Shown one piece after another: positions 6,694 to 13,139 of a DNA stretch of 13,139 nt. Made by a program: the position numbers and the translations under genes. The DNA comes from Ruminococcus sp. UBA4275. Its GTDB lineage: Bacteria; Bacillota; Clostridia; Oscillospirales; Ruminococcaceae. The notes beneath the pieces are model-generated. The model did no database searches and was not told the DNA's origin. It saw only the letters and a list, made by a program, of their open reading frames with translations. The stretch lies in the NCBI GenBank assembly GCA_002395085.1, contig DGVV01000125.1, positions 1-13,139 on the forward strand, written 5' to 3'. Each line of letters opens with the position of its first letter. Position 1 is the stretch's first letter.

Positions 6694-6713
6694 TATGCTT
6701 TTATTATAGCATA
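6694..6713. promoter_or_regulatory. Inverted repeat overlapping the -10 box (candidate operator)
   Basis: TATGCT and AGCATA form a perfect 6-bp inverted repeat separated by eight bases. The repeat spans the -10 element (6703-6708) of the promoter for the small membrane protein and fruK. A repressor bound there would block transcription. No regulator gene for it can be named from this window. Confidence 0.35.
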
Positions 6714-6731
6714 AATATTCTGAGAAAGCAA
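6703..6731 (-). promoter_or_regulatory. Promoter of the membrane protein-fruK unit
   Basis: On the minus strand a -35 TTGCTT (6726-6731), a 17-bp spacer and a consensus -10 TATAAT (6703-6708), with TG one base before it (extended -10). Transcription would start near 6696, about 30 bases before the start codon at 6666. Confidence 0.78.
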
Positions 6732-7017
6732 GCGATTTTACAGCAGATTTCACATCTTCGGCATAAATAATCGACAATTTTTGCGGACGGCGGGCAAAGC
6801 CCGCAGGAAATGATCTGAAGATCTCCGGAAGTATGCTGAAAAAATCTGCGCATTTCTATTCTATATAAATACGCTTACGCTGCGGATGGCCGCCCGTCTG
6901 CTGTGCGGGCGCTGTCGTTTGATTCTAAACAAGCCGATTTGCAATACCGGACGGGCTGCATTGTATCGTTTGCGCAGAATGCTAAAGTCCCGATATTGCC
7001 TCCGCGCCGCTGCCCGC
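6732..7017. other. Non-coding stretch between divergent promoters, with two GC-rich inverted repeats
   Basis: No convincing gene lies between the leftward promoter at 6703-6731 and the rightward one at 7018-7046. The interval holds a perfect 6-bp inverted repeat GCGGGC-AAA-GCCCGC (6790-6804) and another, CGCCCG/CGGGCG, with a nine-base loop (6891-6911). Neither is followed by a T-run, so neither looks like a terminator. An AT-rich patch lies between them (about 6851-6870). The region is a plausible place for regulator binding upstream of the AraC-type gene. Open frames through it have no ribosome sites. Confidence 0.5.
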
Positions 7018-7046
7018 TTGCGATTTTTGGCTGAGTGTGGTATAAT
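7018..7046 (+). promoter_or_regulatory. Promoter of the AraC-type regulator gene, with very short leader
   Basis: A -35 TTGCGA (7018-7023), a 17-bp spacer and a consensus -10 TATAAT (7041-7046), with TG at 7038-7039 (extended -10). The start point would be near 7053, directly before the ribosome site AAGGAGG (7054-7060). The predicted 5' leader is therefore only about 16 nt. Confidence 0.8.
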
Positions 7047-7068
7047 GCTAAAAAAGGAGGGTTGCCCT

Positions 7069-9285
7069 ATGGCGCATACCAAACGTATCTGCATTCTGCT
7101 GAGCCGGCTTTATAAGCACGCTTACCGGCAGCTCCTGCGCGGAATGCTCGATCAGCTCCGGATTGCCGGCTGCACCGCCGTCGTCTTTCAGATGAATGAA
7201 GACTGCGGCAATGACAAAATAACGCAGGGCGAACTGAATCTCCTGCATCTTATCCGGTTTGAACATTTTGACGGCGTCATCTTCGCACCCTATACCTTCT
7301 CTGCTGCCTATGCCGGTACAATCGGCAGCTTTCTGACCAAAAACTGCACTGTTCCGCTGGTCTATGTCGGCATCGAAACAGGCAATTATCTCCGCGTGTG
7401 GTGCGATGACCGCGCCGAATTCGCGGAACTTGTCCGGCATCTGATCCGCGTGCATCATTGCAGACGCATTCTCTGCCTCACCGGTCCGGCAGAACTGCCC
7501 GTCGCACAAAACCGCTGTGCCGGTTACCGCGATGCCATGCAGGAAGCCGGTTTGCCTGCCGATGAACCCGTTTACGGCGATTTCTGGACAGTTGCTCCCG
7601 CGCAGCTTGCTGCTGACATCGCTGCGGGACGGCGGGAGATGCCGGATGCAATCGTCTGCGGCAATGATGTCATGGCGCTCAGCCTGTGCGATGCGCTGCT
7701 GGCACACGGCATTGCTGTGCCGGAGCAAATCCGCATCACCGGCTATGACGGCGATGTCGAAGGCAGAGTTCATGTGCCGTCCGTCACAAGCTATCAGACC
7801 TCGCAGCGGCAGCTTGGCAGAGATGCCGCCTGCCGGCTGCTGGAAGCTGTCACCGGTCAGCCGCAGACCCCCTGCGGACAGGAGGACGGCCTGCTGCTTT
7901 GCCGCGAAAGCTGCGGCTGCCGCAATGAGACTGTCCGGAAGGATCCGCAGAATTATTTGCAGCTTGAGCAAGGTCTGCTGGACGATCATCTCTCCGCAAC
8001 ACTCCACGATACCGCAACACTCTATGAACTGGTCGGCGGCATCTATTCCACGCTCTATACCTTCCTGCCGATGGAGCGTTTCGGCGCTGATAACTTCTAT
8101 CTCTGCCTCTGTGCCGACTGGGACAGCTCCCACGCGGATACCGACCGGCAGACCTATCGCACGGAAGGCTATTCTGACCGCATGACCTTTATGAATCACG
8201 ACCGGCAGGAGCATTATGCGGCATCGGAGCTGCTCCCGGCATCGGTCTGGGAACAGTACGCCGGAAAAACCGTTCTGATTTCTGCCGCCCATTTTCTTGA
8301 CCGCTGCTTCGGCTGTTTCTGTCTCGCACTGGAAGGCGATGTGGATGTCTGCGGCTTCAATTACGTGCGGTTCTGCCGCGAAGTCTGCAATGCACTGGAA
8401 CTGCTGCGTGTCCGGAATGATCTCCGCAAACTCATTTTCCGCAAATACATCGCACAAAGCCGTGATGATCTGACCGGTCTCTATCTGCTGGATCAGTGTG
8501 AAGCGGTCTGGAAGCAGGCGGCGGAACTTGCCGCATTTTACGGAGAAGACATCTATCTGGCTGCAATATCTCTCGGCGGACTGCGTGAGGCTGCCGATGA
8601 AGCCGGCAAAGCGGCGCGTGATCAGATCATTGTGGCATTTGCCAATCTCCTGACACAGTGCTGCACCGGCAGAGAACAGGCATTCCGGGTCTCATCCGGC
8701 GGATTTGCCGTCATCGGCATGGGGCGCGAACCGGAAGTCTGCCTCGAAAAGCTCACAAATACGCTGAATGAACAGTTCCGGCAGTATTATCTGTATGCCG
8801 GTGTCCCCTACCCGCTGCATCTGCTGCACGCCGGCAAAACCGTCCCCGCAATGCAGCAGATGTCCGCAGAGACCGTGCGCAGCGAAATTCACGGAATGCT
8901 ACACAGCCTCAGGGAAAAGGCTGCCGCGCCCGCCGGCGGACAAATCTACTACAGCGAACTGGCCGCGCTCCGCCGCGATATTTTTCTGCACCCCGCAGAG
9001 GACTGGAGTATGGAGAACTGCTGCCGCAGACTGAATGTCAGCCGCTCCTATTTCCACCGTGTTTACCGCAGTATGTTCGGTGTGACGCTTGGACAGGATG
9101 TGCAGCAAAGCCGGATTCATCAGGCACAGGTGCTGCTGGTTTCCACCACTGACTGCCTGCAAAGCATCGCGGAACAGTGCGGCTATGAGTATGTCAACTT
9201 TATGCGCACCTTCAAACGGCTGATCGGCGTTACGCCGGCGCAGTACCGCAAACAGCGCACCGGTCCGGATTCTGCCGCGGAATGA
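7069..9285 (+). CDS. LacI-type sensor / degenerate GGDEF / AraC transcriptional regulator
   Basis: A 738-residue cytoplasmic regulator. The start at 7069 is fixed by AAGGAGG at 7054-7060 and by the promoter just upstream; the open frame continues further back but cannot be transcribed from that promoter. Residues 4 to about 265 form a LacI/periplasmic-binding-like ligand domain (ILLSRLYKHAYRQLLRGMLD, later PDAIVCGNDVMALSLCDALL and RITGYDGD), the type that senses sugars. A Cys cluster C-x3-C-x-C (278, 282, 284) closes this domain. A linker or sensor region of unknown fold covers about 290-460. From RDDLTGLYLLDQ (465) to about 610 the sequence follows a GGDEF domain, but the signature is SSGGF (542-546) and the metal and substrate acidic residues are missing, so it should not make c-di-GMP. 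Residues from about 629 to the end are an AraC family double helix-turn-helix (ENCCRRLNVSRSYFHRVYRS, later IAEQCGYEYVNFMRTFKRLI and GVTPAQYRKQ). Target genes are unknown; carbohydrate control is inferred. Confidence 0.92.
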   Translation: MAHTKRICILLSRLYKHAYRQLLRGMLDQLRIAGCTAVVFQMNEDCGNDKITQGELNLLHLIRFEHFDGVIFAPYTFSAAYAGTIGSFLTKNCTVPLVYVGIETGNYLRVWCDDRAEFAELVRHLIRVHHCRRILCLTGPAELPVAQNRCAGYRDAMQEAGLPADEPVYGDFWTVAPAQLAADIAAGRREMPDAIVCGNDVMALSLCDALLAHGIAVPEQIRITGYDGDVEGRVHVPSVTSYQTSQRQLGRDAACRLLEAVTGQPQTPCGQEDGLLLCRESCGCRNETVRKDPQNYLQLEQGLLDDHLSATLHDTATLYELVGGIYSTLYTFLPMERFGADNFYLCLCADWDSSHADTDRQTYRTEGYSDRMTFMNHDRQEHYAASELLPASVWEQYAGKTVLISAAHFLDRCFGCFCLALEGDVDVCGFNYVRFCREVCNALELLRVRNDLRKLIFRKYIAQSRDDLTGLYLLDQCEAVWKQAAELAAFYGEDIYLAAISLGGLREAADEAGKAARDQIIVAFANLLTQCCTGREQAFRVSSGGFAVIGMGREPEVCLEKLTNTLNEQFRQYYLYAGVPYPLHLLHAGKTVPAMQQMSAETVRSEIHGMLHSLREKAAAPAGGQIYYSELAALRRDIFLHPAEDWSMENCCRRLNVSRSYFHRVYRSMFGVTLGQDVQQSRIHQAQVLLVSTTDCLQSIAEQCGYEYVNFMRTFKRLIGVTPAQYRKQRTGPDSAAE

Positions 9286-9318
9286 CGCGCATCCTGAAAT
9301 GCAGAGGATCTCTGTGAA

Positions 9319-9331
9319 CCGTTCCAAACGG
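9319..9331 (+). terminator. Weak terminator-like hairpin after the regulator gene
   Basis: CCGTT-CCA-AACGG gives a 5-bp stem 33 bases after the regulator's stop codon, followed by a loosely T-rich ACATTCTTT. The stem is short and the T-run interrupted, so termination would be partial and some read-through into the transporter gene is likely. Confidence 0.3.
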
Positions 9332-9350
9332 ACATTCTTTCCTGATTTGC

Positions 9351-9380
9351 TTGACGGAAATGCAGTTAGCATGGTATAAT
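9351..9380 (+). promoter_or_regulatory. Promoter of the ZIP transporter gene
   Basis: A -35 TTGACG (9351-9356), an 18-bp spacer and a consensus -10 TATAAT (9375-9380) with TG one base upstream (extended -10). It lies about 50 bases before the start codon at 9429, so the transporter has its own promoter. No metal-regulator box (Zur- or Fur-like palindrome) stands out around it. Confidence 0.78.
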
Positions 9381-9428
9381 CATCATGCTGCCGCCTGTAT
9401 GTTCCGGCAGCAGAAAGGATGGTTCGTT

Positions 9429-10208
9429 ATGTCTGAATGGCTCACAGGGATCCTCATTCCGTTTCTCGGCACATCGCTGGGCGCTGCGATGGTCTTTGTC
9501 CTCAAAAATGAGATCTCCTTCACGCTGCGCCGCATCCTCACGGGATTTGCAGCCGGCGTTATGACCGCTGCCTCGTTCTGGAGTCTGCTTCAGCCCGCAC
9601 TGGAAAGCTCCGCCGGACTTGGCAGACTCGCATTCCTGCCCGCATCAGCCGGATTCCTCGCAGGCATCGGTTTTCTGCTCCTGCTGGATGTCATCACGCC
9701 GCATCTCCACATGGACCGCAGCACCGAAGAAGGCCCGCACACAACCCTCAAGCGCACCACAAAACTCATCCTCGCCGTCACACTGCACAATATTCCGGAA
9801 GGCATGGCAGTCGGCGTGGTCTATGCCGGATGGCGCGCCGGAGAAGCCGGCATCACAAGCGCAGGCGCACTCGCACTTGCCGTCGGCATCGCAATCCAGA
9901 ATTTTCCGGAAGGCGCGATTGTCTCCATGCCGCTGCGCGCAGAGGGAATGCCCAAAATGCGCACATTTTTATACGGCGTCCTCTCCGGCGCAGTCGAACC
10001 CGCTGCCGCCGTGCTGACCATGCTTGCAGCCGCCGCTGTCGTACCGGTTATGCCGTATTTTCTTGCGTTTGCCGCCGGCGCGATGATCTATGTTGTCGTG
10101 GAGGAACTGATTCCGGAGATGTCTGAAGGAGCGCATTCCAACGCCGGCACAATCGCGTTTGCATTCGGTTTTGTCGTCATGATGATCCTCGATACAACGC
10201 TTGGCTGA
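9429..10208 (+). CDS. ZIP-family divalent metal transporter
   Basis: A 259-residue integral membrane protein of the ZIP (ZupT/GufA-like) family, which imports Zn2+ and related divalent metals into the cytoplasm. The start at 9429 follows AAAGGA at 9414-9419. Around eight hydrophobic helices are visible. The family's paired metal-site helices are present: LHNIPEGMAVG (His120, Asn121, Pro123, Glu124) and IQNFPEGAIVS (Asn158, Pro160, Glu161). A later helix has VVVEELIPE (from about residue 222). The cytoplasmic loop between early helices carries histidines in PHLHMD and EGPHTT, as is common for ZIP proteins. Length is normal for bacterial members. It stands alone with its own promoter between the regulator and the pectate lyase, so its placement does not reveal regulation. 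Metal preference (Zn, Fe or Mn) cannot be read from the sequence. Confidence 0.93.
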   Translation: MSEWLTGILIPFLGTSLGAAMVFVLKNEISFTLRRILTGFAAGVMTAASFWSLLQPALESSAGLGRLAFLPASAGFLAGIGFLLLLDVITPHLHMDRSTEEGPHTTLKRTTKLILAVTLHNIPEGMAVGVVYAGWRAGEAGITSAGALALAVGIAIQNFPEGAIVSMPLRAEGMPKMRTFLYGVLSGAVEPAAAVLTMLAAAAVVPVMPYFLAFAAGAMIYVVVEELIPEMSEGAHSNAGTIAFAFGFVVMMILDTTLG

Positions 10209-10254
10209 CGGATCGTCTGCGGATAATTGTGCAGTTGTTCCATATCATATATCA

Positions 10255-10283
10255 TTGAAAAATCCTCCGTTTTTTTGTATCAT
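10255..10283 (+). promoter_or_regulatory. Probable promoter of the pectate lyase gene
   Basis: A -35 TTGAAA (10255-10260), a 17-bp spacer containing a T-run, and -10 TATCAT (10278-10283). An overlapping alternative pairs TTGTGC upstream (10227-10232) with TATCAT at 10250-10255. Either would give a leader of about 250-280 nt before the start codon at 10543, unusually long for this window. Confidence 0.55.
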
Positions 10284-10319
10284 AAGGATGGAAACCGGAT
10301 TCATCCAAACTGCTCTGAA

Positions 10320-10349
10320 CGGCGCACTCGCCCCCCAAGGAGTGCGCCG
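10320..10349 (+). repeat. Hairpin in the pectate lyase leader, without T-run
   Basis: CGGCGCACTC pairs with GAGTGCGCCG in a perfect 10-bp GC-rich stem around a ten-base C-rich loop. No T-run follows, so it is not an intrinsic terminator. It would be the first large helix of the predicted 5' leader RNA. Confidence 0.55.
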
Positions 10350-10392
10350 GAACGGCAGCAGTCAGACCCGTTTCCTGCTTTTGAATGCAACC

Positions 10393-10459
10393 GACTTTGT
10401 GCTGCAAATCGGCGGCGTGTCAGGTGCATCGCTGCGATGCCCGCCGCCGATACAAAGTC
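10393..10459 (+). ncRNA. Candidate structured cis-regulatory RNA in the pectate lyase leader
   Basis: Three perfect helices nest along 67 bases. GACTTTGT (10393-10400) pairs with ACAAAGTC (10452-10459). ATCGGCGGCG (10408-10417) pairs with CGCCGCCGAT (10442-10451). GCATCG (10426-10431) pairs with CGATGC (10435-10440). The right-hand arms are almost contiguous, while the left side has bulges of seven and eight bases, giving a long stacked stem with one-sided bulges. An alternative pairing, TCAGAC (10362-10367) with GTCTGA (10457-10462), would compete with the outer helix, as in a switch. It matches no riboswitch class that I recognise. No gene fits in 10209-10542. Confidence 0.5.
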
Positions 10460-10542
10460 TGATTACGCCCCGCACAAGCAGCGGAGCGATCATATAGATA
10501 ATACCGCAAGACCCATTGTTTTTCAGGAGGAGGACTTTATTT

Positions 10543-12960
10543 ATGAACACCAGAATGATCTGCAAACGGCTGAGTATCATCAGCGCACTTGCACTCGCAC
10601 TCAGCGGTGCAATCCCGGCAAACCGCACACCGCGGACAACCGCTTCTGCGGCAGAAATCGCAGCAACAGCAGCCGCGGCTGCCATCAGCGGCAATGTCTC
10701 CCACGATTTCACTGCGAACGGCCTCAGCAGCAGTTATTTTGAGATCACCGGCAATCTTTCATCCGGCAAAGGTACTGCTGATTACAAAGGCAAAACCCTG
10801 ACCCAGTGCCTCAAAATGGAATCTGCAACCAGCATTGCATTTACCACCGCGGGCAATGCGGCTGTGACACTCGTAATCACCGGCGGCGAATCGCTCTATG
10901 TGGACAGCACCAAGTATACGCTTGACGGCTCCGGCATCCTGACTGTGAACGTCGGGGCGGGTGCGCATACCATTACGAAGGGCAGCGGTTCGTCCAACCT
11001 TTTCTATATTGATGTGGTCTGCGACGGCAGCGCGCCGATCGTCACGACCGTTTCCGCGCAGCAGTCCGGTACGGTATCCTCCGCAACAACCGCTTCTACC
11101 GCACAGGGCGGAAACGGCGGCGGACAGGTCGGCAGCATCAAACTGCTCAGCTCCGGCGGCTGGAATGAAATGCTCTATGCAACTTTCTCCGGCATCAGTG
11201 ACAGCGACGTCACCGGCGTTTCCTACAGCGGCGCGGCAAACGGTACGCTCTCCGGCGATGACCTTGCCTACCTCGTCCGCGATGTTTCCGGCGGTGTCCG
11301 CGTGGACATTCCCGGTGTGCCGGCAGGCAGCTATACGCTCACCCTCACCACCAAAAAGGGCAGCATCTCCGTCAGGGACATCGCCGTCAGCGCACAGGAC
11401 CGCTCCGGCTTTGCACATTTCAATTACACCGCAGGCGTCGGTGCTTATACCGATGCCGGTACGCTCAAAGCCAATGCCATTGTGCTGTATGTCACCAATG
11501 AAAACAAGAATACCGTCACGGTAAAATCGAAGGACGGCACATCCGTCACCGGCATCGGCAATATCCTCAATTCCGCCGGCAAAACCTCCAAGGGCGGTAC
11601 TGCCAACTCCAACAAGGGCATCATCGAAAAGCTCGCAAAAGACGGCACACCGCTGGTCGTGCGGATCATCGGTGACGTCAAAGCGCCGGAAGGTCTGACT
11701 GCTTACGATTCTGTCGATAACGGCGGCTCTGTCGGTGACAACGGCTTCATGGCAAGAATGCAGTCGGGCAAGGATGTCACCATTGAGGGCATCGGTGCGG
11801 ATGCAACCGTCAACGGCTGGGGCTTCCATTTCATCTGCGAGAGCGGGAACCCCACCCTCGGCAAGAGCTTTGAAGTCCGCAATATCAAGTTCCGCAATGT
11901 GCCGGAAGACTGCATCGGCATGGAGGGTGTGCAGGAAGGCTCGACTGTGACCGCCCCCGTGGAGCGCTGCTGGATTCACAACAACGAATTCTACAAGCCG
12001 TCGATCTCGAATCCGGCTGAATCCGATAAGGCAGGCGGTGACGGCGCGTGCGATTTCAAGCGCGGCAATTACTTCACCAACAGCTATAACTATTACGAAG
12101 GCTACCACAAGACCAATCTCGTCGGCGCTTCTGACAGTAATCTCCAGTTCCATATCTCCTTCCACCACAATTACTGGTACAAATGCGAATCCCGCGGTCC
12201 GCTGGCGCGTCAGGCGAATATCCATATGTATAACAACATCTTTGAGGGGCAGACCAGCTATTGCCAGAACCCCAGAGCAGATGCCTATATCTTCTCGGAG
12301 TATAACCTCTTTGACAGCTGCAAGAATCCGCAGCAGATCAAGCAGGGCGCAATCAAGAGCTTCAACGATACCCTCGCAAACTGCAAGGGCAGCATGGATG
12401 CAACCGTCGTCAGCAGCAAGACCCAGAAGGTCTCCAGCAACAATAAATACGGCGACTTCGACACCAATGCATCCCTCTCCTACATTCCCTCCGGCAGCTA
12501 TGTCCTCCAGACCAGCACCTCGGAACTGAAGGGCTACTTTGATCAGTGGGGCGGCACACTCGATGACGGCAGCGGCGCATCCGGCAAGATCAGCGACGAT
12601 GTGCAAACCGTCCCGCCTGTCACCACGACCACAACAACTACCACAACTACTACGACGACCACTTCTGCGGAGACCACGACCACTACCACGACTTCTGCGG
12701 AAACCACCACTACCACGACAACCACAACCGTCACGGAGACCACCGGCACAGAAGACATCGGCACGCTGATGATCGGTGATGTGAATTGCAGCGGCATTGT
12801 GGATGTGGTAGACGCTGTTCTGCTGGCACGGTATGTCGGCGGCGATACCAGCGCTGAGCTTTCTGACCGCGGCACGAAAAATGCAGACGTGGACAGAGAC
12901 GGTGCAATCGGCCCGACTGACCTTACACGGCTGCTCCGGATTCTGGCGCGTCTGATCTGA
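10543..12960 (+). CDS. Secreted, dockerin-bearing family 1 pectate lyase (cellulosomal)
   Basis: An 805-residue secreted enzyme predicted to cleave polygalacturonate by beta-elimination. The start at 10543 follows AGGAGGAGGA (10525-10534). Residues 1-36 are a signal peptide, probably cut after ASA. About 50-165 is a beta-rich, possibly carbohydrate-binding module (FEITGNLSSGKG, ending FYIDVVCDG). After a Ser/Thr/Gly linker comes an Ig/fibronectin-like module (about 190-285). The catalytic PL1 parallel beta-helix covers about 290-690. It has the stacked motif WIHNNEFY, CDFK (Asp504, Lys506, equivalent to calcium and substrate residues of PelC), HISFHHNYW, and RGPLAR, matching the family R-x-P-x-x-R with Arg551 as the likely catalytic base. 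A Thr-rich linker (about 690-735) leads to a type I dockerin (745-805) with two calcium loops, DVNCSGIVDVVD and DVDRDGAIGPTD. The dockerin would bind a scaffoldin cohesin, placing the enzyme in a cellulosome. No scaffoldin is in the window. Confidence 0.95.
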   Translation: MNTRMICKRLSIISALALALSGAIPANRTPRTTASAAEIAATAAAAAISGNVSHDFTANGLSSSYFEITGNLSSGKGTADYKGKTLTQCLKMESATSIAFTTAGNAAVTLVITGGESLYVDSTKYTLDGSGILTVNVGAGAHTITKGSGSSNLFYIDVVCDGSAPIVTTVSAQQSGTVSSATTASTAQGGNGGGQVGSIKLLSSGGWNEMLYATFSGISDSDVTGVSYSGAANGTLSGDDLAYLVRDVSGGVRVDIPGVPAGSYTLTLTTKKGSISVRDIAVSAQDRSGFAHFNYTAGVGAYTDAGTLKANAIVLYVTNENKNTVTVKSKDGTSVTGIGNILNSAGKTSKGGTANSNKGIIEKLAKDGTPLVVRIIGDVKAPEGLTAYDSVDNGGSVGDNGFMARMQSGKDVTIEGIGADATVNGWGFHFICESGNPTLGKSFEVRNIKFRNVPEDCIGMEGVQEGSTVTAPVERCWIHNNEFYKPSISNPAESDKAGGDGACDFKRGNYFTNSYNYYEGYHKTNLVGASDSNLQFHISFHHNYWYKCESRGPLARQANIHMYNNIFEGQTSYCQNPRADAYIFSEYNLFDSCKNPQQIKQGAIKSFNDTLANCKGSMDATVVSSKTQKVSSNNKYGDFDTNASLSYIPSGSYVLQTSTSELKGYFDQWGGTLDDGSGASGKISDDVQTVPPVTTTTTTTTTTTTTTSAETTTTTTTSAETTTTTTTTTVTETTGTEDIGTLMIGDVNCSGIVDVVDAVLLARYVGGDTSAELSDRGTKNADVDRDGAIGPTDLTRLLRILARLI
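12622..12741 (+). repeat. Threonine-codon repeat encoding the interdomain linker
   Basis: A run of ACN codons encodes mostly threonine, interrupted by two copies of a 30-base unit starting ACTTCTGCGGA (12661 and 12691) that encode T-S-A-E followed by Thr. It forms the flexible, probably glycosylated linker between catalytic domain and dockerin. Such tracts can change length by slippage, though codon choice is mixed (ACC, ACG, ACA, ACT), which limits this. Confidence 0.85.
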
Positions 12961-13004
12961 TACGCCATCATCCTTCCGTGACCCTCTCCGAACTCCATAC
13001 ACTC

Positions 13005-13037
13005 AACTGCTGCCGCTCATCCGGCAGCAGTTTTTTT
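13005..13037 (+). terminator. Intrinsic terminator of the pectate lyase gene
   Basis: An 11-bp perfect stem AACTGCTGCCG / CGGCAGCAGTT (13005-13015 and 13022-13032) with a six-base loop runs straight into a seven-T tract (13031-13037). It lies 44 bases after the stop codon. Confidence 0.93.
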
Positions 13038-13043
13038 CGGGTA

Positions 13044-13065
13044 TGTAACTTTTTATGTGGTTACA
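13044..13065. repeat. Small inverted repeat after the terminator
   Basis: TGTAAC (13044-13049) and GTTACA (13060-13065) are perfectly complementary with a ten-base spacer. The surrounding bases are AT-rich. This could be an operator or promoter region for a gene beyond the window, but nothing further supports that. Confidence 0.3.
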
Positions 13066-13114
13066 CATGATTTGTCAAATGAATGATCTGTTTATCCAAA
13101 CTGAAGTTTTTGGT

Positions 13115-13136
13115 CGCGCTTTTTTCAAAAAGCGCG
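13115..13136. repeat. Perfect 10-bp palindromic hairpin at the window edge
   Basis: CGCGCTTTTT and AAAAAGCGCG are perfectly complementary around a two-base TC centre. The preceding bases (GTTTTTGGT) are T-rich. There is no T-run after it in the visible bases. It may be a dispersed intergenic palindrome or a terminator of a leftward gene outside the window. Confidence 0.5.
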
Positions 13137-13139
13137 CGG

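Noticed and set aside
6790..6804. GCGGGC-AAA-GCCCGC hairpin as a terminator
   Set aside because: No T-run follows on either strand, and no gene ends there, so it is listed only as an inverted repeat.
6886..7068. N-terminal extension of the regulator (61 extra codons)
   Set aside because: It would cross the promoter at 7018-7046 and has no ribosome site. The extension is Arg/Cys-rich text unlike any sensor domain.
7048..8457. A 469-codon minus-strand open frame opposite the regulator
   Set aside because: It lies antisense to the LacI-type domain, which is clearly real, and has no domain features or ribosome site of its own.
4902..10301. The 12-mer GGAAACCGGATT occurs both before the binding-protein gene (4902-4913) and in the pectate lyase leader (10290-10301)
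   Set aside because: Shared 12-mers are expected by chance in 13 kb. The strands relative to the genes differ and no extended match surrounds them.
12622..12741. Thr-codon repeat as a CRISPR or mobile-element repeat
   Set aside because: It is in frame, encodes the linker between catalytic domain and dockerin, and lacks spacers or any transposase.
10759..13002. A 747-codon minus-strand open frame opposite the pectate lyase
   Set aside because: The plus-strand frame has a signal peptide, PL1 motifs, a linker and a dockerin. The antisense translation is low-complexity, Ala/Gly/Cys-rich text with no recognisable domain and no ribosome site; it reflects codon bias.

Overview
The window looks like chromosomal DNA of a fibre-degrading, Gram-positive gut bacterium of the Ruminococcus type (Oscillospiraceae). 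The main evidence is the last large gene. It encodes a secreted family 1 pectate lyase with a threonine-rich linker and a C-terminal type I dockerin, the tag that plugs enzymes into a cellulosome; this design is typical of cellulosomal ruminococci such as R. flavefaciens and R. champanellensis. Strong GGAGG-type ribosome binding sites, vegetative -35/-10 promoters (several with extended -10 elements) and a lipoprotein lipobox agree with a Firmicute. The species assignment is inference.

Left part (1-2700): a 5' fragment of gap (glyceraldehyde-3-phosphate dehydrogenase) reads leftwards off the window edge. Divergent from it is a cytoplasmic protein that resembles a degenerate, catalytically dead sensor histidine kinase. 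Next comes a single type IV pilin-like gene with a very good promoter, a hairpin leader and tandem terminators.

Middle part (2700-6780, all on the minus strand): one cluster holds an amino-acid-type ABC substrate-binding lipoprotein and a multi-pass membrane protein with a DUF4129-like C-terminus. A second cluster holds a small two-helix membrane protein followed by a FruK/PfkB-type 1-phosphofructokinase. The binding protein is the most unusual gene here: its two family segments are in swapped order, so it looks like a circular permutation of the SBP_bac_3 fold, with both predicted ligand-contact residues kept.

Right part (6780-13139, all on the plus strand): a 738-residue regulator combines a LacI-type sugar-sensing domain, a degenerate GGDEF-like domain and an AraC DNA-binding domain. 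It is followed by a ZIP-family metal transporter and, behind a structured leader of about 250 nt, the dockerin-bearing pectate lyase, which ends in a strong terminator. The regulator could control carbohydrate-use genes, but nothing in the sequence ties it to the lyase or the transporter.

I saw no tRNA, rRNA, CRISPR array, transposase or phage gene. Most long antisense reading frames here are shadows of the GC-rich, codon-biased genes.
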